From Periplaneta americana (lineage: Eukaryota; Arthropoda; Insecta; Blattodea; Blattidae): 64,000 nt of DNA. Under the pieces are notes generated by a model that was not told the DNA's origin, made no database searches, and was given only the letters and a program-made list of their open reading frames with translations. Each line of letters begins with the position of its first letter. The first letter of the stretch is position 1. Made by a program: the position numbers and the translations under genes. This document shows positions 44,663 to 55,617 of the stretch, piece after piece. The stretch covers positions 127,910,621-127,974,620 of the forward strand of contig NC_091125.1 of the NCBI RefSeq assembly GCF_040183065.1. The letters run 5' to 3'.

Positions 44663-45129
44663 TTGTTTCTATGAAATTGTTTGAGCTGTACTTCCTAATA
44701 AAGGTGACAAAATTTCCCTCGCATTTTCCTTTTTCTATCGAAAGGCGGTTGAAATCAGGGAAATTCGAGAGAACCAAATGGTACTTTGCTAATGACTCGC
44801 CTAGTAGATGGGTACTCTCATGGGGGACTCATTCGTATTATAATCATTCATTCAGTCATTCATAATTAATAAGTTCCTCAATGAAACGAGATTAATTACT
44901 GCCAACTGAAGAACTAACATTCTTAAATGTGCTAAGTACTAATTTTTAAAATGTCATTTTATTCAATCTAAGAGAGAAGAATATCATAAATTGTCTTTGT
45001 TGTAGCTCAATTGTAAGCGACTCATTCGTGCGCCAAAAGACGGCGTTGTAGGTATCTAAACATGCATTTCACAGTGTGTTTTTCATCAATATTTCAGAAA
45101 AATTGTTTTTGGCACTTAGCACATTCAGA
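44663..45129. other. Unassigned DNA
   Basis: No boundary of the transposon above could be found. Contains CATTCATTCAGTCATTCAT near 44845. Confidence 0.4.
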
Positions 45130-45560
45130 ATGTTAGGTCCCCAATTATTAAAATAAAATTATGAAAATCAATATGAGGAAAAAGCAGAAGAGATATCAAA
45201 TCCATTAAAATGGTTACTTTTCACCGTTATTGGAAATAATTATAACCTTTAAGCTTGCTTAGCAACTAGGAACCAAAATTATTAAAATTAAATTTAAAAT
45301 TATCAGCGTTTATTATTTAAAAAAAAACAAGTTCAATTATGATAAGCAATATAAGGTAAAAAATAGAATAGAACTCAAATCGATTAAAATTATTAATTTT
45401 TTACCCTCACTGAAAATAATAGTACATTCTTGCTTGTTTAGCAACTAGGAAACACGATCATTAAAATTAAAATTAAAGTCATCAACGTCTCCTATTACAA
45501 AGAAAGAAACTAAACATAGACAAAATGAGATAAATAATAATAAAACCTAGGAAGCAGTGT
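45130..45560. repeat. Degenerate ~180-bp tandem repeat, ~2.5 units
   Basis: GCTTGCTTAGCAACTAGGAA (45254) and GCTTGTTTAGCAACTAGGAA (45433) are ~179 bp apart and followed by matching 'attattaaaattaaa' text. A weaker, shorter unit begins near 45140. Confidence 0.7.
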
Positions 45561-45697
45561 TTACGACAGTTAAGGCTCGTAGCTTCAAAGATGATTTAAA
45601 TCCGCATGATATATAATACAAACTTGTTTTGTTTTGTCCGTCCGGCGTCCAGCTAACCTATGTCACAGGCCTCCTACTGAAAGTAAAGAAAATCCAA

Positions 45698-47283
45698 TAT
45701 ACAGAGTGAACCGTAAGTAATGACTACTATAGAGCTAGGAAGTTGGTACCAAAAATTGTTAAGTTGTGTGAGCTATATCTCTACCAAGTGACAAGTAATA
45801 GAGCGTGTCTCGGTGTCAGTGAAGCAGAACGACTAACGTGTACAGCCGGCTGGTAACCAAACATGTGCTGCAATCGTCCACAGCCTTAGAACAAGAAAGT
45901 AATATAACAAAACAATAATTTGTAATTATAAAGTTCGTAAATCACAAGCTAAATTAATTTACCCATACATATAAAAATAACAAAGTATACAATTATGATT
46001 CTAGCCTCATTATAGTCTAACAAAATAACAATGAATATTTTTACTTTATCAAAAGAAATACTACTTTTAGGTTCAGAAAAAGAAAAACAATATTTGTACT
46101 AAGAAAATATTCGTTCTGCGCCACAAGACGTTAGTGGAACAAATCTGAAATATGATACAATGTTTATTACTATCATCAGGTGAACAACTACTTTGTGAAT
46201 CTAATAGTGTATCTCGTATGTGGGACATAATATTAAATCAATAATTGTTTTCAAGAAAATTTTTCGTTTCTACTGTAATGGCAGCTAGGAAGTTCGTACG
46301 TAATTCCGATGTTGAACTTGGATTGTAACGCAACCGAATGCATAGCAGCACGAGACGTCAACATTTAACGAAGAATAATCGGGGAAAAAATAAACGTGTT
46401 ACACACTCCTGTTTGCATAATTATTATTTAATATCAAATGAGTTTACTTTTTTGGAATCATGCATAATATTAACATTACGTAAATAATACAATAATAACA
46501 CAATAACTCACTTTGATCAGAACCTAAAATATTAACAATATTCTTCAAACTATTCACGACTCTACACAGCTCCACAGAATGCCACTATGCGTTGTTTGTG
46601 AACATATTGTGTATCGTCTGTAGCGAGAGGCAGCAGGGTGGGGCGCGGGTGGTATCTATACTCCTCGCTGTACTCAACTGAAATCTACTGCTTTTTTTAC
46701 GAACTTCCTAGCTCTGATAATGACATTAATTTCAGGGGGTTATTCTTTGAGATATTTCAAACAAAATAGTTTAATACAATGTTGCTCGTTTTTGCTCCTT
46801 TTCAAGATAAAAATTGTTTTATATGGAACATTTCATAGCGTGTTTTTGGGAAAGCCTTTGATGAAATTCCCAACATGCTCAGTCAATTTAAGAGATAATA
46901 AATGATTGAAAGAATTTTAGTTTTGTTCTTTCAATATGCAGAAATTTAATTCGAACAAATGTAACATTTTAAAATTCCTTTGCACAACGAAAAGTTACAT
47001 AAGTTACATTTGTTCTGATCAAATTTCTGAACTTTTAAGGGAAAAAATTAAAATCCCTTCAATCATTTAATATCATAATACACTGCTCTCTTAAATTGAC
47101 TGAGCATATTGGGAATTAAATCAAAGGCTTTCCCAAAACACGCTATGAAATGTTTCATATAAAACAATTCTTATCTTAAAAAGGAAGCAAAAACGAGTAA
47201 AATTGTATTAAATCTTTTTGTTTGAAATATCTCAAACAATAACGCCCTGAAATTAAAGATATTATTCACAGTTTAACCTGTAG
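45698..47283. mobile_element. Foldback element A, split by element B
   Basis: Outer tips TATACAGAGTGAACCGTAAG (45698) and GTTTAACCTGTA (to 47283). The long arms (46725-46985 and ~46990-47265) are inverted copies of each other at ~85 percent ('ggttattctttgagatattt', 'aacatttcatagcgtgtttt'). The left arm is interrupted after TAATGAC by a 993-bp insertion. Solo half copy at 4.63-4.92 kb. Confidence 0.85.
45725..46717. mobile_element. Element B: TIR element with 7-bp TSD inside element A
   Basis: Tips TACTATAGAGCTAGGAAGTT (45725) and AACTTCCTAGCTCTGA (to 46717) are inverted. Heptamer TAATGAC flanks both (45718-45724, 46718-46724). A further direct AGCTAGGAAGTTCGTACG lies inside at ~46285. No coding recognised. 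Confidence 0.75.
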
Positions 47284-48066
47284 CCTATATATTTAAGGTG
47301 AACCCTGTCAAGAGAATGAAATAGCTCAGATTATAAATATGGAAAATATGTTTATGAACTCTTTATGAACATGAAGTAGTAATGTACGTACGTACGTACA
47401 GTAAGACAATTCGCAGACAAACACAATATCAACTTATAAAATATTTAAGCTGTTTCGATTAACAGCAATTCACAATGTGTTAAATTTTTAAACACAGAAA
47501 AGATCTGTCATGAAGTTACATTTATAGCAAGTCACATGATAATTTTATAAGAAATGAAGCTCTGACACATATTTAAAATAAAAAGTACTTATTTTTGGTA
47601 TGAATCTTTAGTAAATACCTTTCTTCAAAGGTCACTTCTTTCAAGTGGGTGAAAGTCCGCATAAGAATTGAGTTATGTTTCAAATGTTTCCGATGATGAA
47701 ACACCGCTTCTGAGAAAGGAACTTGTGGAGATTTGCCAATTTCAGAACAAACTTGTAGCAGTTGCTCCAAGCAATTTCTGTGGACTCAACCAAGGCTATA
47801 AAATGAAACAGGGGTTCCCTAATTGTATCATATTTACATGTTTCTCTGAAGAAGGTATGTACGCATATTTTAACAATAATTATGACTAGAATATTCATGT
47901 ATACCTGCAACAAATTTACGTAAGATTTCCTCTACACTACGACTGTGAATTCTGTATATTCTCATTAATCATTACCATATCTCTTCTCTCAACAATGGAC
48001 CAGGGAGATATAGTAGCTCATCAACAGATCGCATAAACAGCCTGTCGAGAACATAAGAAAATTGCC
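47284..48066. other. Unassigned AT-rich DNA
   Basis: Includes a short (GTAC)n run (GTACGTACGTACGTAC near 47383-47400). No other feature. Confidence 0.5.
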
Positions 48067-48073
48067 ATTTTAT

Positions 48074-48259
48074 CAGTCTAATATATACAGTCACGAAGTT
48101 CAATACGTAGTAAATATGCTTCCATAGCTAGTTGCTAACCACTAGGATCGCTAATATCGCCTCATTACAGACAATGCGAAATAGTACCGGCACAGTCTAT
48201 TGTTCCTAGCACTCTCACAATTCAAGCTTCGTGACTGCATACGTGTATACTAGACTGTG
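48074..48259 (+). mobile_element. MITE family M7 (7-bp TSD), copy 2
   Basis: Starts CAGTCTAATATATACAGTCA (two tip bases lost) and ends ATACTAGACTGTG. Perfect heptamer ATTTTAT at 48067-48073 and 48260-48266. Body near-identical to copy 3. Confidence 0.92.
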
Positions 48260-48412
48260 ATTTTATGTTGTTCGTTTTTGCATCGTAACTATATTTTCTC
48301 ATTATACAAAATAAGTAAAAATTAATTGAAACAAATAATACGTAAATAAAATTATAGTTGTTTAATTTTTTATTCATGTAAAGTCTCAAGCTATTATAAG
48401 TTTTCACGGCAC

Positions 48413-49162
48413 TAAGGCCCGTTACACACTTGAAGAGAACCTTACGTACTGTAACTTCAATCTTCACTTCTGCCCGATCCGAAAAGATAAAATTACTCAG
48501 ACATGCTATCTACTGTCTGTCCAAGTGATTTTGTCTGAGGGTCGTAGAAAGAGGGGAAATCACGTGACAGTTAATTACGTAACAAAACCTTTTTATTTAA
48601 GTTATTTTAAACAGTTGTATAATATTACGTAGACGTCCAATTCCTAACAGAAATTAATGTTTTCAGAAAAGAGCTAAGACAGCTCACCCACTATACAGAG
48701 GGGCGAGCAGAAGCGGGTGGGGGAAACCTGGATGCGACGTAGGAAAACGGACGACAGTACCTGTGCGAAAATATGATTCAATATTGAAAGCTCTTTCGTT
48801 ACTGGAAAACGCGAACATATTTCTGGAACATACTATACTCACTAACTCAGTACTATTTACTATCACCATAAGGCGACTTTAACTGCATTGGAAGTTTACT
48901 AGTAGAGGGGGTGGGAGTGAAGTACATTCAAAAACTCAGGTACAATAAAAATTGAAGTAAAAATAAAATGATGTCCCTGTATAACCTGTACTATTTCCTT
49001 CAACGAATGATTACTACAATCAAAAAAATACTCTCTGCATGATGGCAGTGCACAGATGAACATAGCGAGAACTCGCTATAGTGTGTGGAGGAGAGCTCTT
49101 TGCTTCTTTCTCGCTACACATTTCTCGCTAGCGAGATCTCTTCAAGTGTGTAACTGGCCTTA
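48413..49162. mobile_element. TIR element with 25-bp TIRs holding the 25-27 kb repeat block
   Basis: TAAGGCCCGTTACACACTTG (48413) is inverted as CAAGTGTGTAACTGGCCTTA (to 49162), arms 25 bp with one mismatch. Inside, 48440-48986 is the reverse complement of 25247-25310 plus 26552-27045, and 48987-49137 is unique. Whether the block was inserted or is native to the element is unresolved. Confidence 0.75.
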
Positions 49163-50013
49163 CATTCAGATAAACACAGTATGGAGTTTTGTATCTCGAA
49201 TCAAATGAACCCATATGAAGTAACTGTAAGTCCATATTGTATTAGAACTTGTTCCAAAAAGAATAATTTCATTGTGAGGTAATAATCATTGTCATATCAT
49301 CTGCAATTTGCCACTGACTTGAAATAGTGACTTGTGCACACGTTTGAATAATATAAAAACTGTCATTTCTGTTCACAAGATGAAGTGCTCACCATCATTA
49401 TTATTTACACTCTTTCGTGGCATAGTCCTCAGTCAAAACCAACAAGTTTACTTCTGCATTTTTACGAGATCGAAAAAAATATACCGCAAATGAAAGTCGT
49501 GAGGTTCTAGATTACAGCGATAGGCTCTACATATTTCATGTTACGCACTGTTTTATGACCTCACTTTTTTTTAAAGGAAATCAATAAGTGTGAAGAACAT
49601 TTACGATCCCTGAAAGGGTAGACATGCGTTTCAGACTGGCTTCAGAGTAGCATATAAGAAACATCGTCTACAGTTGACTTTTTTTAGAGATAAGTAAACT
49701 TTCTGAATTAAAATTAGATTTGATTCCACTGACAAGATACAATAACAGCATAATGTTTACAATCCTACGACCTCGGAATCGATTCCCAGACAGTGAGTCC
49801 ACATGCATTTCGTCCAATACAATTTTGGCCCACGTATTTACTTCATTTTAAATCTCCGTCCACTTTTCATCGTGCTCACAGAATTTTCGTCCTGTCTGCA
49901 TTTTTCCATTCTTATTTTTATCTCCCTATGAATATTTTGTTCTCTGAAAATAACGTTTACATTATTTAATCATAAGCCTAGAGATTTCTTTTTCGTGCGC
50001 TTTATTTTACAGT
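49163..50013. other. Unassigned AT-rich DNA
   Basis: Nothing recognised. Confidence 0.5.
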
Positions 50014-50015
50014 TA

Positions 50016-51399
50016 GGGTAGAGTAGCATAAATAGCACCGCTTCCTAAATGGCACCACTGCTAGTTTAAAACAAGTTACTGTAGTAGTGTGGCATCTAGT
50101 GGTATTGTTACAATCTACCATATGAACTTCCACCATGTCACTTGATTTCTGCCACTTCTTTGTGTCAGCAGCGTGGTGATAGTGCATCTAATATAATCGT
50201 TCAGGTGGATGTATAGGCTATTTAGCTAGCATGTCATAACTAAATAACGGATTTGTATGCAAAGCAATATATAATCTTAAGATGTTAATGGTTTAAGGAA
50301 ATATTAAAGAATATTTAACTTTGTACGATTTTCGAACATGTGGTGATTATAGGCTAGAATGAAGGAAATAATACCTTATGACGTAGTTTCTCAATTCGCA
50401 CCACTTTGTAGGTGCCTAATTCGCACCGGTGCGATATGAGCAACTGTAGCAATTCTAACCGTCCAAAAGAAGTCCCCAAAAATTTTAGCTGAATGAGGAA
50501 TGCATCAGGTGGATGCAATATCAAGTGGTGAGAAAGGCGTTAACACAACATGTGTGTGCTGTACAAGCGCACCAGATATTTTGTGCCTCCCATGATAATT
50601 TTTAAACGTCAAAGAGTGCATCCTACATTATCAGCTGGTGCTCATTCAGGACCGTTAGTTGTTTGCTCTGAGTCAGGTTACATCAACAGTGAACTATTTG
50701 TCGAATAGCTCAAACATTTTATTTGTCACTCAAACCTACCATAGAAAAAAATGCTGCTTCTCTATGTCCACCTATACGATCCATTCCAAAAATTCAGAAT
50801 TTATTAGATTATCTCGGGAAAATAGTGTGATCTTGCTTCAGCTTCCTCGTGATAATACTCATAGCCCCAGCCTTTAGATGTTTCTATCTTCAAACCATTT
50901 TTGACAGCGTATATCATGAAGCAATTCTTCGGTAGCTTTGAAATAATCGTGGAGAAAAGGGTGTAACAAAGAAAAGCGCATTCAGACAGTTTAAATGTTA
51001 GGTAATTTATGCTCTATTTTTTCAATTTAATTTCAATAAGCGTTACTCTTTTTAATTGATTTCAATAAACTTGTAATTTGCATTTATTACATTATTCATA
51101 TTAAATACTGTTCAATACTAAAAGTTTTCTTTCATCCTATTCCCTGCAGATAAAGAGGTGCGATTTAAGAAACCGCAGGTGCTATTTAGGAAACTAGTTG
51201 CCTAAATGGCACCACTGACAAGTGTTTCGAAAATGTCATTCTAATTTAAAAAATATTAAATCAATTTCAAGGATTCTTTTTTACATGAAAGGTAAATATT
51301 CTGAGAATGTATCTCTGTAAAGGACTGTAGAAAATAAAAACTTTATTGTTCAATAAAAATTATAAATGCTAAAGTGGAACGACATAGGCAACCTTACCC
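50016..51399 (+). mobile_element. pogo-like DNA transposon with internal GCACC repeats
   Basis: Tips GGGTAGAGTAGCATAAATAG (50016) and, inverted, GGGTAAGGTTGCCTATGTCG (ending 51399), each beside a TA (50014-50015, 51400-51401). About seven TAAATnGCACC/TAATTCGCACC motifs lie near both ends, in both orientations (plus: ~50029, 50043, 50392, 50415, 51204; minus: ~51162, 51178). A decayed pogo/DDE_1 transposase lies between them on the plus strand. Confidence 0.75.
50505..50990 (+). pseudogene. Decayed pogo/Tigger-type DDE transposase
   Basis: Frames read SSGEKGVNTTCVCCTSAPDI, then HSGPLVVCSESGYINSELFV, E(stop)LKHFICHSNLP, and after stops PQPLDVSIFKPFLTAYIMKQ. This is the order of the CENP-B/pogo DDE_1 domain: 'E...tt.....sa.g...pp', 'gw....lF..wl.hF', 'LQPLDv..F.pfk..y'. 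At least five in-frame stops. No N-terminal CENP-B DNA-binding domain could be traced upstream. Consistent with the TA target of the flanking TIRs. Confidence 0.75.
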
Positions 51400-51401
51400 T
51401 A

Positions 51402-52324
51402 ATATTACCCTGAAGTTAGTTTTCTATGCGAATATAGAATGAACAGAAAGAACTACAACCTACTCACTTCTACACTTCTATTGGCTATAGAGTTTACTTA
51501 ATTAAACTATGCCATATGAGGTAGAAAAGCTAATGATCTACATGTAATTACTTGCGAGATAACATTGCTTTAATAATTTATTCTTATTTCAAACCTGTTT
51601 ATTCTTTATCTCTTTCCTTTAAGGAATTAACACAAACAAAATTATTTGCAACATATGAAAATGAAACGTAGAACGTTACATTCAACAAAAAGTGGCACGG
51701 GATTCATCAAATCCTTAAAATTGCGTGAAACGTTTATGCTGTCCGTGATTGCTATTAGTCACCACGGTTGGGATGGTTGGGACAAGGTGGAGCCTTCTTG
51801 TTAATTACTTCATAATTTCTTCCTCATTCCATGAGACCTAGTCTCGAGACAACAGTGAATTGACAGTCAAAACGATTCACACATCAATATGTCACCAATG
51901 AGTTGTTAGAAATTTATTGTAACAAATAACAATATGTCATAACAGAGAATTGGATTCATTTAAAAATTAACACCAGAATTAAATAATTAAGAATTACAAT
52001 ATATTAAATTAACTATTTCTGTCTTTCTAGCCCCGCATTTGCTAATCACACCCATTTGTATACGAACAATTGTTTTTATAAGTTGAATATTTCGTTGAGC
52101 CACAGTATACTGTGGTTGAGCTCTTACATTTACCGTACATATTCCCAGCCCAAGCTGAACAGCGTGGCTCTTAACACTTTCGTGATCTACGAGCTTCGAT
52201 GACGTCACAGAATTAACATAAAATGTGACCAGATTTCTCGAATCTTAAGCGCATAAATGTTTCGCATTAAAATGGAACTGCTTATGGAGAAGGAGGAGTA
52301 TCGTCAGAATGTATTAAATACATT
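51402..52324. other. Unassigned DNA
   Basis: A minus-strand 73-codon frame (51987-52208) has no recognised motif. Confidence 0.45.
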
Positions 52325-53112
52325 ATATATCTTGTTACTTGCAGATGATCTGGTGGTAATTACGCAGGAATATGAGACATGGAATTAATGTTGAGAAAAC
52401 TGTTGGAGTCCACACCTGTGGAGTAACGGTTAGCGCATCTGGCCGCGAAACCAGGTGGCCCGGGTTCGATTCCCGGTGGGGGCAAGTTACCTGGTTGAGG
52501 TTTTTTCCGGGGTTTTCCCTCAACCCAATATGAGCAAATGCTGGGTAACTTTCGGTGCTGGACCCCGGACTCATTTCACCGGCATTATCACCTTCATCTC
52601 ATTCAGACGCTAAATAACCTAAGATGTTGATAAAGCGTCGTAAAATAACCTACCAAAAACTGTTGGAAGAATATGATAAATAAGGTTTAGAAGGAAATTA
52701 GATAAGACATTTTATATGGGATGAGGAACAGACATTGAGAATTTATGATTGGAAGATCAGCTAGGTTGCACTAAGGAATGCGAAGAATTTGAAGATTTGA
52801 ATTGATAAAGAATAGACAGACATGAAGTGTAAATAGTGAGAAGTAGGCACTATTACATATGGATCTAAAACATGGAAACTAATTAGAATTTCAGTTAAAA
52901 GAGAAAAAAATAATGTTACGAATTCTATGCTTAATTATGTGAGATATAAGTAATTTAAATGGCATGAACATGTCAAAAGAATGCAAGAGGAAAGTTTACC
53001 CAGAATGGTGTCCACTCGGGAGAAAAAATAGAAGTAGGCCTAGAAATTAATGGCTGCAAGAAATCAGAATAGGGATGAGATGAGAGAAAAATGACTGGAA
53101 GAATGTTATTGG
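52325..53112 (+). pseudogene. LINE reverse transcriptase to C-terminus remnant
   Basis: LLADDLVVITQEYE (catalytic A-D-D motif) precedes the SINE insertion at 52408. After it come EEYDK and HFIWDEEQTL-like text, TYGSKTWKLIRISVKREKIM and LPRMVSTREKK-like remnants with 'GRKNRSRPRN.WLQEIR', the normal post-RT order in LINE ORF2. Many stops and frameshifts. Ends at a (TAA)n array. Confidence 0.75.
52408..52655 (+). mobile_element. tRNA-derived SINE, family 1
   Basis: Near-consensus copy with perfect 12-bp target duplication AAAACTGTTGGA (52396-52407 and 52656-52667). Inserted in a decayed LINE, so younger than it. Confidence 0.97.

Positions 53113-53161
<49 letters not shown>
53113..53161. repeat. 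(TAA)n microsatellite
   Basis: About 16 AAT units at the junction of two LINE fragments facing each other. Confidence 0.95.
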
Positions 53162-53163
<2 letters not shown>

Positions 53164-53433
53164 GTTTTATATAACCTGACAGAGTTAAGGTTATAGGGGC
53201 TCCTCTAACACTCAACCAGGAGTAAAACTTCCACACAAAGAACATTAAAAATATACCAAATATAGTACATAAAAATTTAAGGAAATAATCATAATACAAT
53301 ATAAACAGTAAGTCAATATAAATGAGAAATATGTAACATAAAGAAATAAAGAAAAAAGGCATAATAAGATGTGAACAGGAAGTCAAAATGAGTGAGACAT
53401 ATACAGTACCGTAAAATGTGTAGAAATAAGAAA

Positions 53434-53434
53434 C

Positions 53435-53492
<58 letters not shown>
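53434..53492. repeat. (TAA)n microsatellite
   Basis: About 19 AAT units inside the 3' region of the minus-strand LINE. Confidence 0.95.
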
Positions 53493-53526
53493 TATTGAAG
53501 TACAGAGTATACAATAAACAATTTTT

Positions 53527-53820
53527 ATACTCCGTTTCTGGAATCTGTAGATTATAGGAGACGAAACAAGTCCTTTGCGCAAGTGGTGAGTGGAGGGGGA
53601 CAGTCCAACGACCGCTCTGGGAGAATGCATTGCTTGAAGACGAGCGCCTAAAATACCACTCTACCTAGCGTCTTCTGCCACGCGCATCTTACCCCTTAGC
53701 GGCCGTGAGTCAATGCAATCCGCAACACATTTCCGCACTAATAGGCTCCGCCCATTCACTTTTCATCGGCTTCACCCAAATGCGTTGAGTTACTCTACAG
53801 GTTCCAGAAACAGAGTGTAG
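53527..53820. mobile_element. MITE with 25-bp TIRs
   Basis: TATACTCCGTTTCTGGAATC (53527) is inverted as GGTTCCAGAAACAGAGTGTA (to 53820). Interior GC-richer than its surroundings, non-coding. Superfamily unassigned. Confidence 0.8.
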
Positions 53821-54172
53821 GTACACACACACACAAAGGAAAGATATGATAACAAGTAGCACGAATTCTCACATGCTAGACATAACATGATGGGGATATA
53901 GGGAAAAATGCTGAAACAAAAACATACAAAATAAAATAAATATCACTAGAATATCTAAATGTAGAGAATACGTGGAAAAATACAACACTTGACATAACAG
54001 TAAGTTAGTTTGGTAACTCGTCATAAGACAATTTTTTAACTTGGATTTAAAATATTTCAAGGTTCGGCAGCCCTCGACTTCTGGCAGTAGAGAATTCCAA
54101 TGACGAGAAATAGTAACAGTGAAGGAGAGGAATACAGAGATGACGTGCGAAGTGGAATGTCTAGTGTGTTAT

Positions 54173-54354
54173 CACAGTCTAGTATATACTGTCACGAAGC
54201 TCAATACGTAGTAACTATGCTTCCATAGATAGTTGCTAACCACTAGGATCGCTAATATCGCCTCATTACAGAAAATGCGAAATAGTACCGGCATAGTCTA
54301 TTGTTCCTAGCACCCTCACAACTCAAGCTTCGTGACTGTATATACTAGACTATG
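54173..54354 (+). mobile_element. MITE family M7 (7-bp TSD), copy 3
   Basis: Tips CACAGTCTAGTATATACTGT and ATACTAGACTATG. Perfect heptamer GTGTTAT at 54166-54172 and 54355-54361. Confidence 0.93.
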
Positions 54355-54495
54355 GTGTTATCGTGTTGTGATCGAGTATTAACGTTATGATAGCGAAAGA
54401 GAGTATGGAAACAGGCGAACAAATAAGAGAAGCTTGAAGTGTGCATATTCGATATAAGAGAGAAAGCAAGTGCAAATTTCTCCTCGCATATAACC

Positions 54496-54884
54496 TAACG
54501 ACCCGTTCACACGGTACGGGAATTTCTCAAAACGGGCATTTATTCGATTCGATTTCTTGCGGACAGTAGTGTACACACGGTTAGATTTTTTCCCCGTATA
54601 TAATTTCAATTTCATTCTGCATGGAAAAAGTCGAACCGCATCTACAGCTACGGAATTAAAATTTGGAACGAGTCTTGATGAGAATCCACTTGTATGTAGG
54701 CAACAATTTCACACGACTGTCCACAAGTCTTGTTTACTGTACGTGCGCAGTGTGTCGTAAGCGAAACAATACAATAACGGAGTTCCAAATTTTATTTCCG
54801 TATCTGCATACTGCTGTCCGCAAGAAATCGATTCCAATAAATGTCCGTTTCGAGAAATTCCCATACCGTGTGATCGAGCCCTTA
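54496..54884. mobile_element. MITE with ~75-bp TIRs
   Basis: Arms match over ~75 bp: left CACACGGTACGGGAATTTCT ... GATTTCTTGCGGACAGTAGT; right, inverted, CACACGGTATGGGAATTTCT ... GATTTCTTGCGGACAGCAGT. Frames repeating the peptide FPYRV on both strands arise from the two arms. Confidence 0.88.
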
Positions 54885-55051
54885 GCCATGATAACTTGTC
54901 GAAACAAGGTGCGATATGACCATAGTATCGAACATTAGAAGTGAACTGGACGCACGCGTTATGAACATGCTGTGGTTTCTGGAAGGAATCAACCCTGAGA
55001 TCACTGAATAAGATGTCGCAACTATCGAAGTAAGATATAATGAGAATCTCT

Positions 55052-55466
55052 GCGGTGATTGAGTGATCAGACCCCTGACCTGATACGCAGGCGGCCCGGA
55101 TTCGAGTCCCGTTCAGGTCTGGGATCCATAGTGACACTTGTGGCGGCGGACAAGGTCGCAGTTGGGGTTTTTCTCGGAGTTCTCCCGTTTTTCCCGATAT
55201 TAGGCATTTACATTATTCCATCACTATTTCTTCATTTCGTCATCATTCTATAGCATTCCTCGATCACCGGCTGGCGACGCACGGAGCGGGCTGGCCTGGG
55301 GACGAGTGTGGTTGCCTGCTCGACACCTGGATACACAGCGAACCTTAGTGTAGTCAGTCGGTGTGGGTTTGGGAATGAGCTTAGCTTGAGGGTTAGCGCA
55401 ATAGACCTTACAGGTCGCAGTGCTGGGCCATAGTGCCCCCCTCCAATAAATTCAATTCAATTCAAG
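55052..55466 (+). mobile_element. tRNA-derived SINE, family 2, long copy
   Basis: Head with GCGGCCCGGATTCGAGTCCC (box B). The body shared with 4402-4630 is followed by a further 3' part ending 'ccataGTGCCCCCCTCCAAT' and (AATTC)n. About 415 bp. Confidence 0.88.
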
Positions 55467-55468
55467 GT

Positions 55469-55584
55469 ACTGGGTGAACAGTATAGAGCAGAACAGGTTT
55501 CACGGCCGGCCGGCTATGCGCACGGAGGTGGGGGACTCAAGGCCGCGCGAGGCCGTGAAACCTGTTCTGCTCTATGGACCCAGT
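55469..55584. repeat. GC-rich foldback hairpin
   Basis: A 25-bp perfect inverted repeat (ATAGAGCAGAACAGGTTTCA + CGGCC, 55483-55507; partner 55551-55575) has an outer ACTGGGT/ACCCAGT pair at 55469-55475 and 55578-55584. The 43-bp GC-rich loop contains GGCCGGCCGG. Confidence 0.9.
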
Positions 55585-55617
55585 TGAGTGCCTGTACAAG
55601 AGTCTGTTTTGATTTAG

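Larger units (their letters stand above)
53162..54165 (-). pseudogene. LINE 3' region (minus), interrupted by a MITE
   Basis: On the minus strand, TVTISRHWNSLLPEVEGCRT with LKYFKSKLKNCLM (54060-54120) is the typical last block of a jockey/CR1-like ORF2 ('is..WN.LP.ev..s..l..FK..lk'). It is followed by AT-rich 3' sequence and a (TTA)n array, then 'cttaactctgtcaggttatataaaacc' and a terminal (TTA)n tail at 53161-53113. A 294-bp MITE (53527-53820) splits it. Confidence 0.65.

Noticed and set aside
52973-53521. 182-codon minus-strand frame with hydrophobic runs
   Set aside because: Composed of two (TTA)n arrays and LINE 3' non-coding sequence; no protein family.
54663-55137. Overlapping frames on both strands containing FPYRV
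   Set aside because: They are the two inverted arms of the MITE at 54496-54884 and part of a SINE head.
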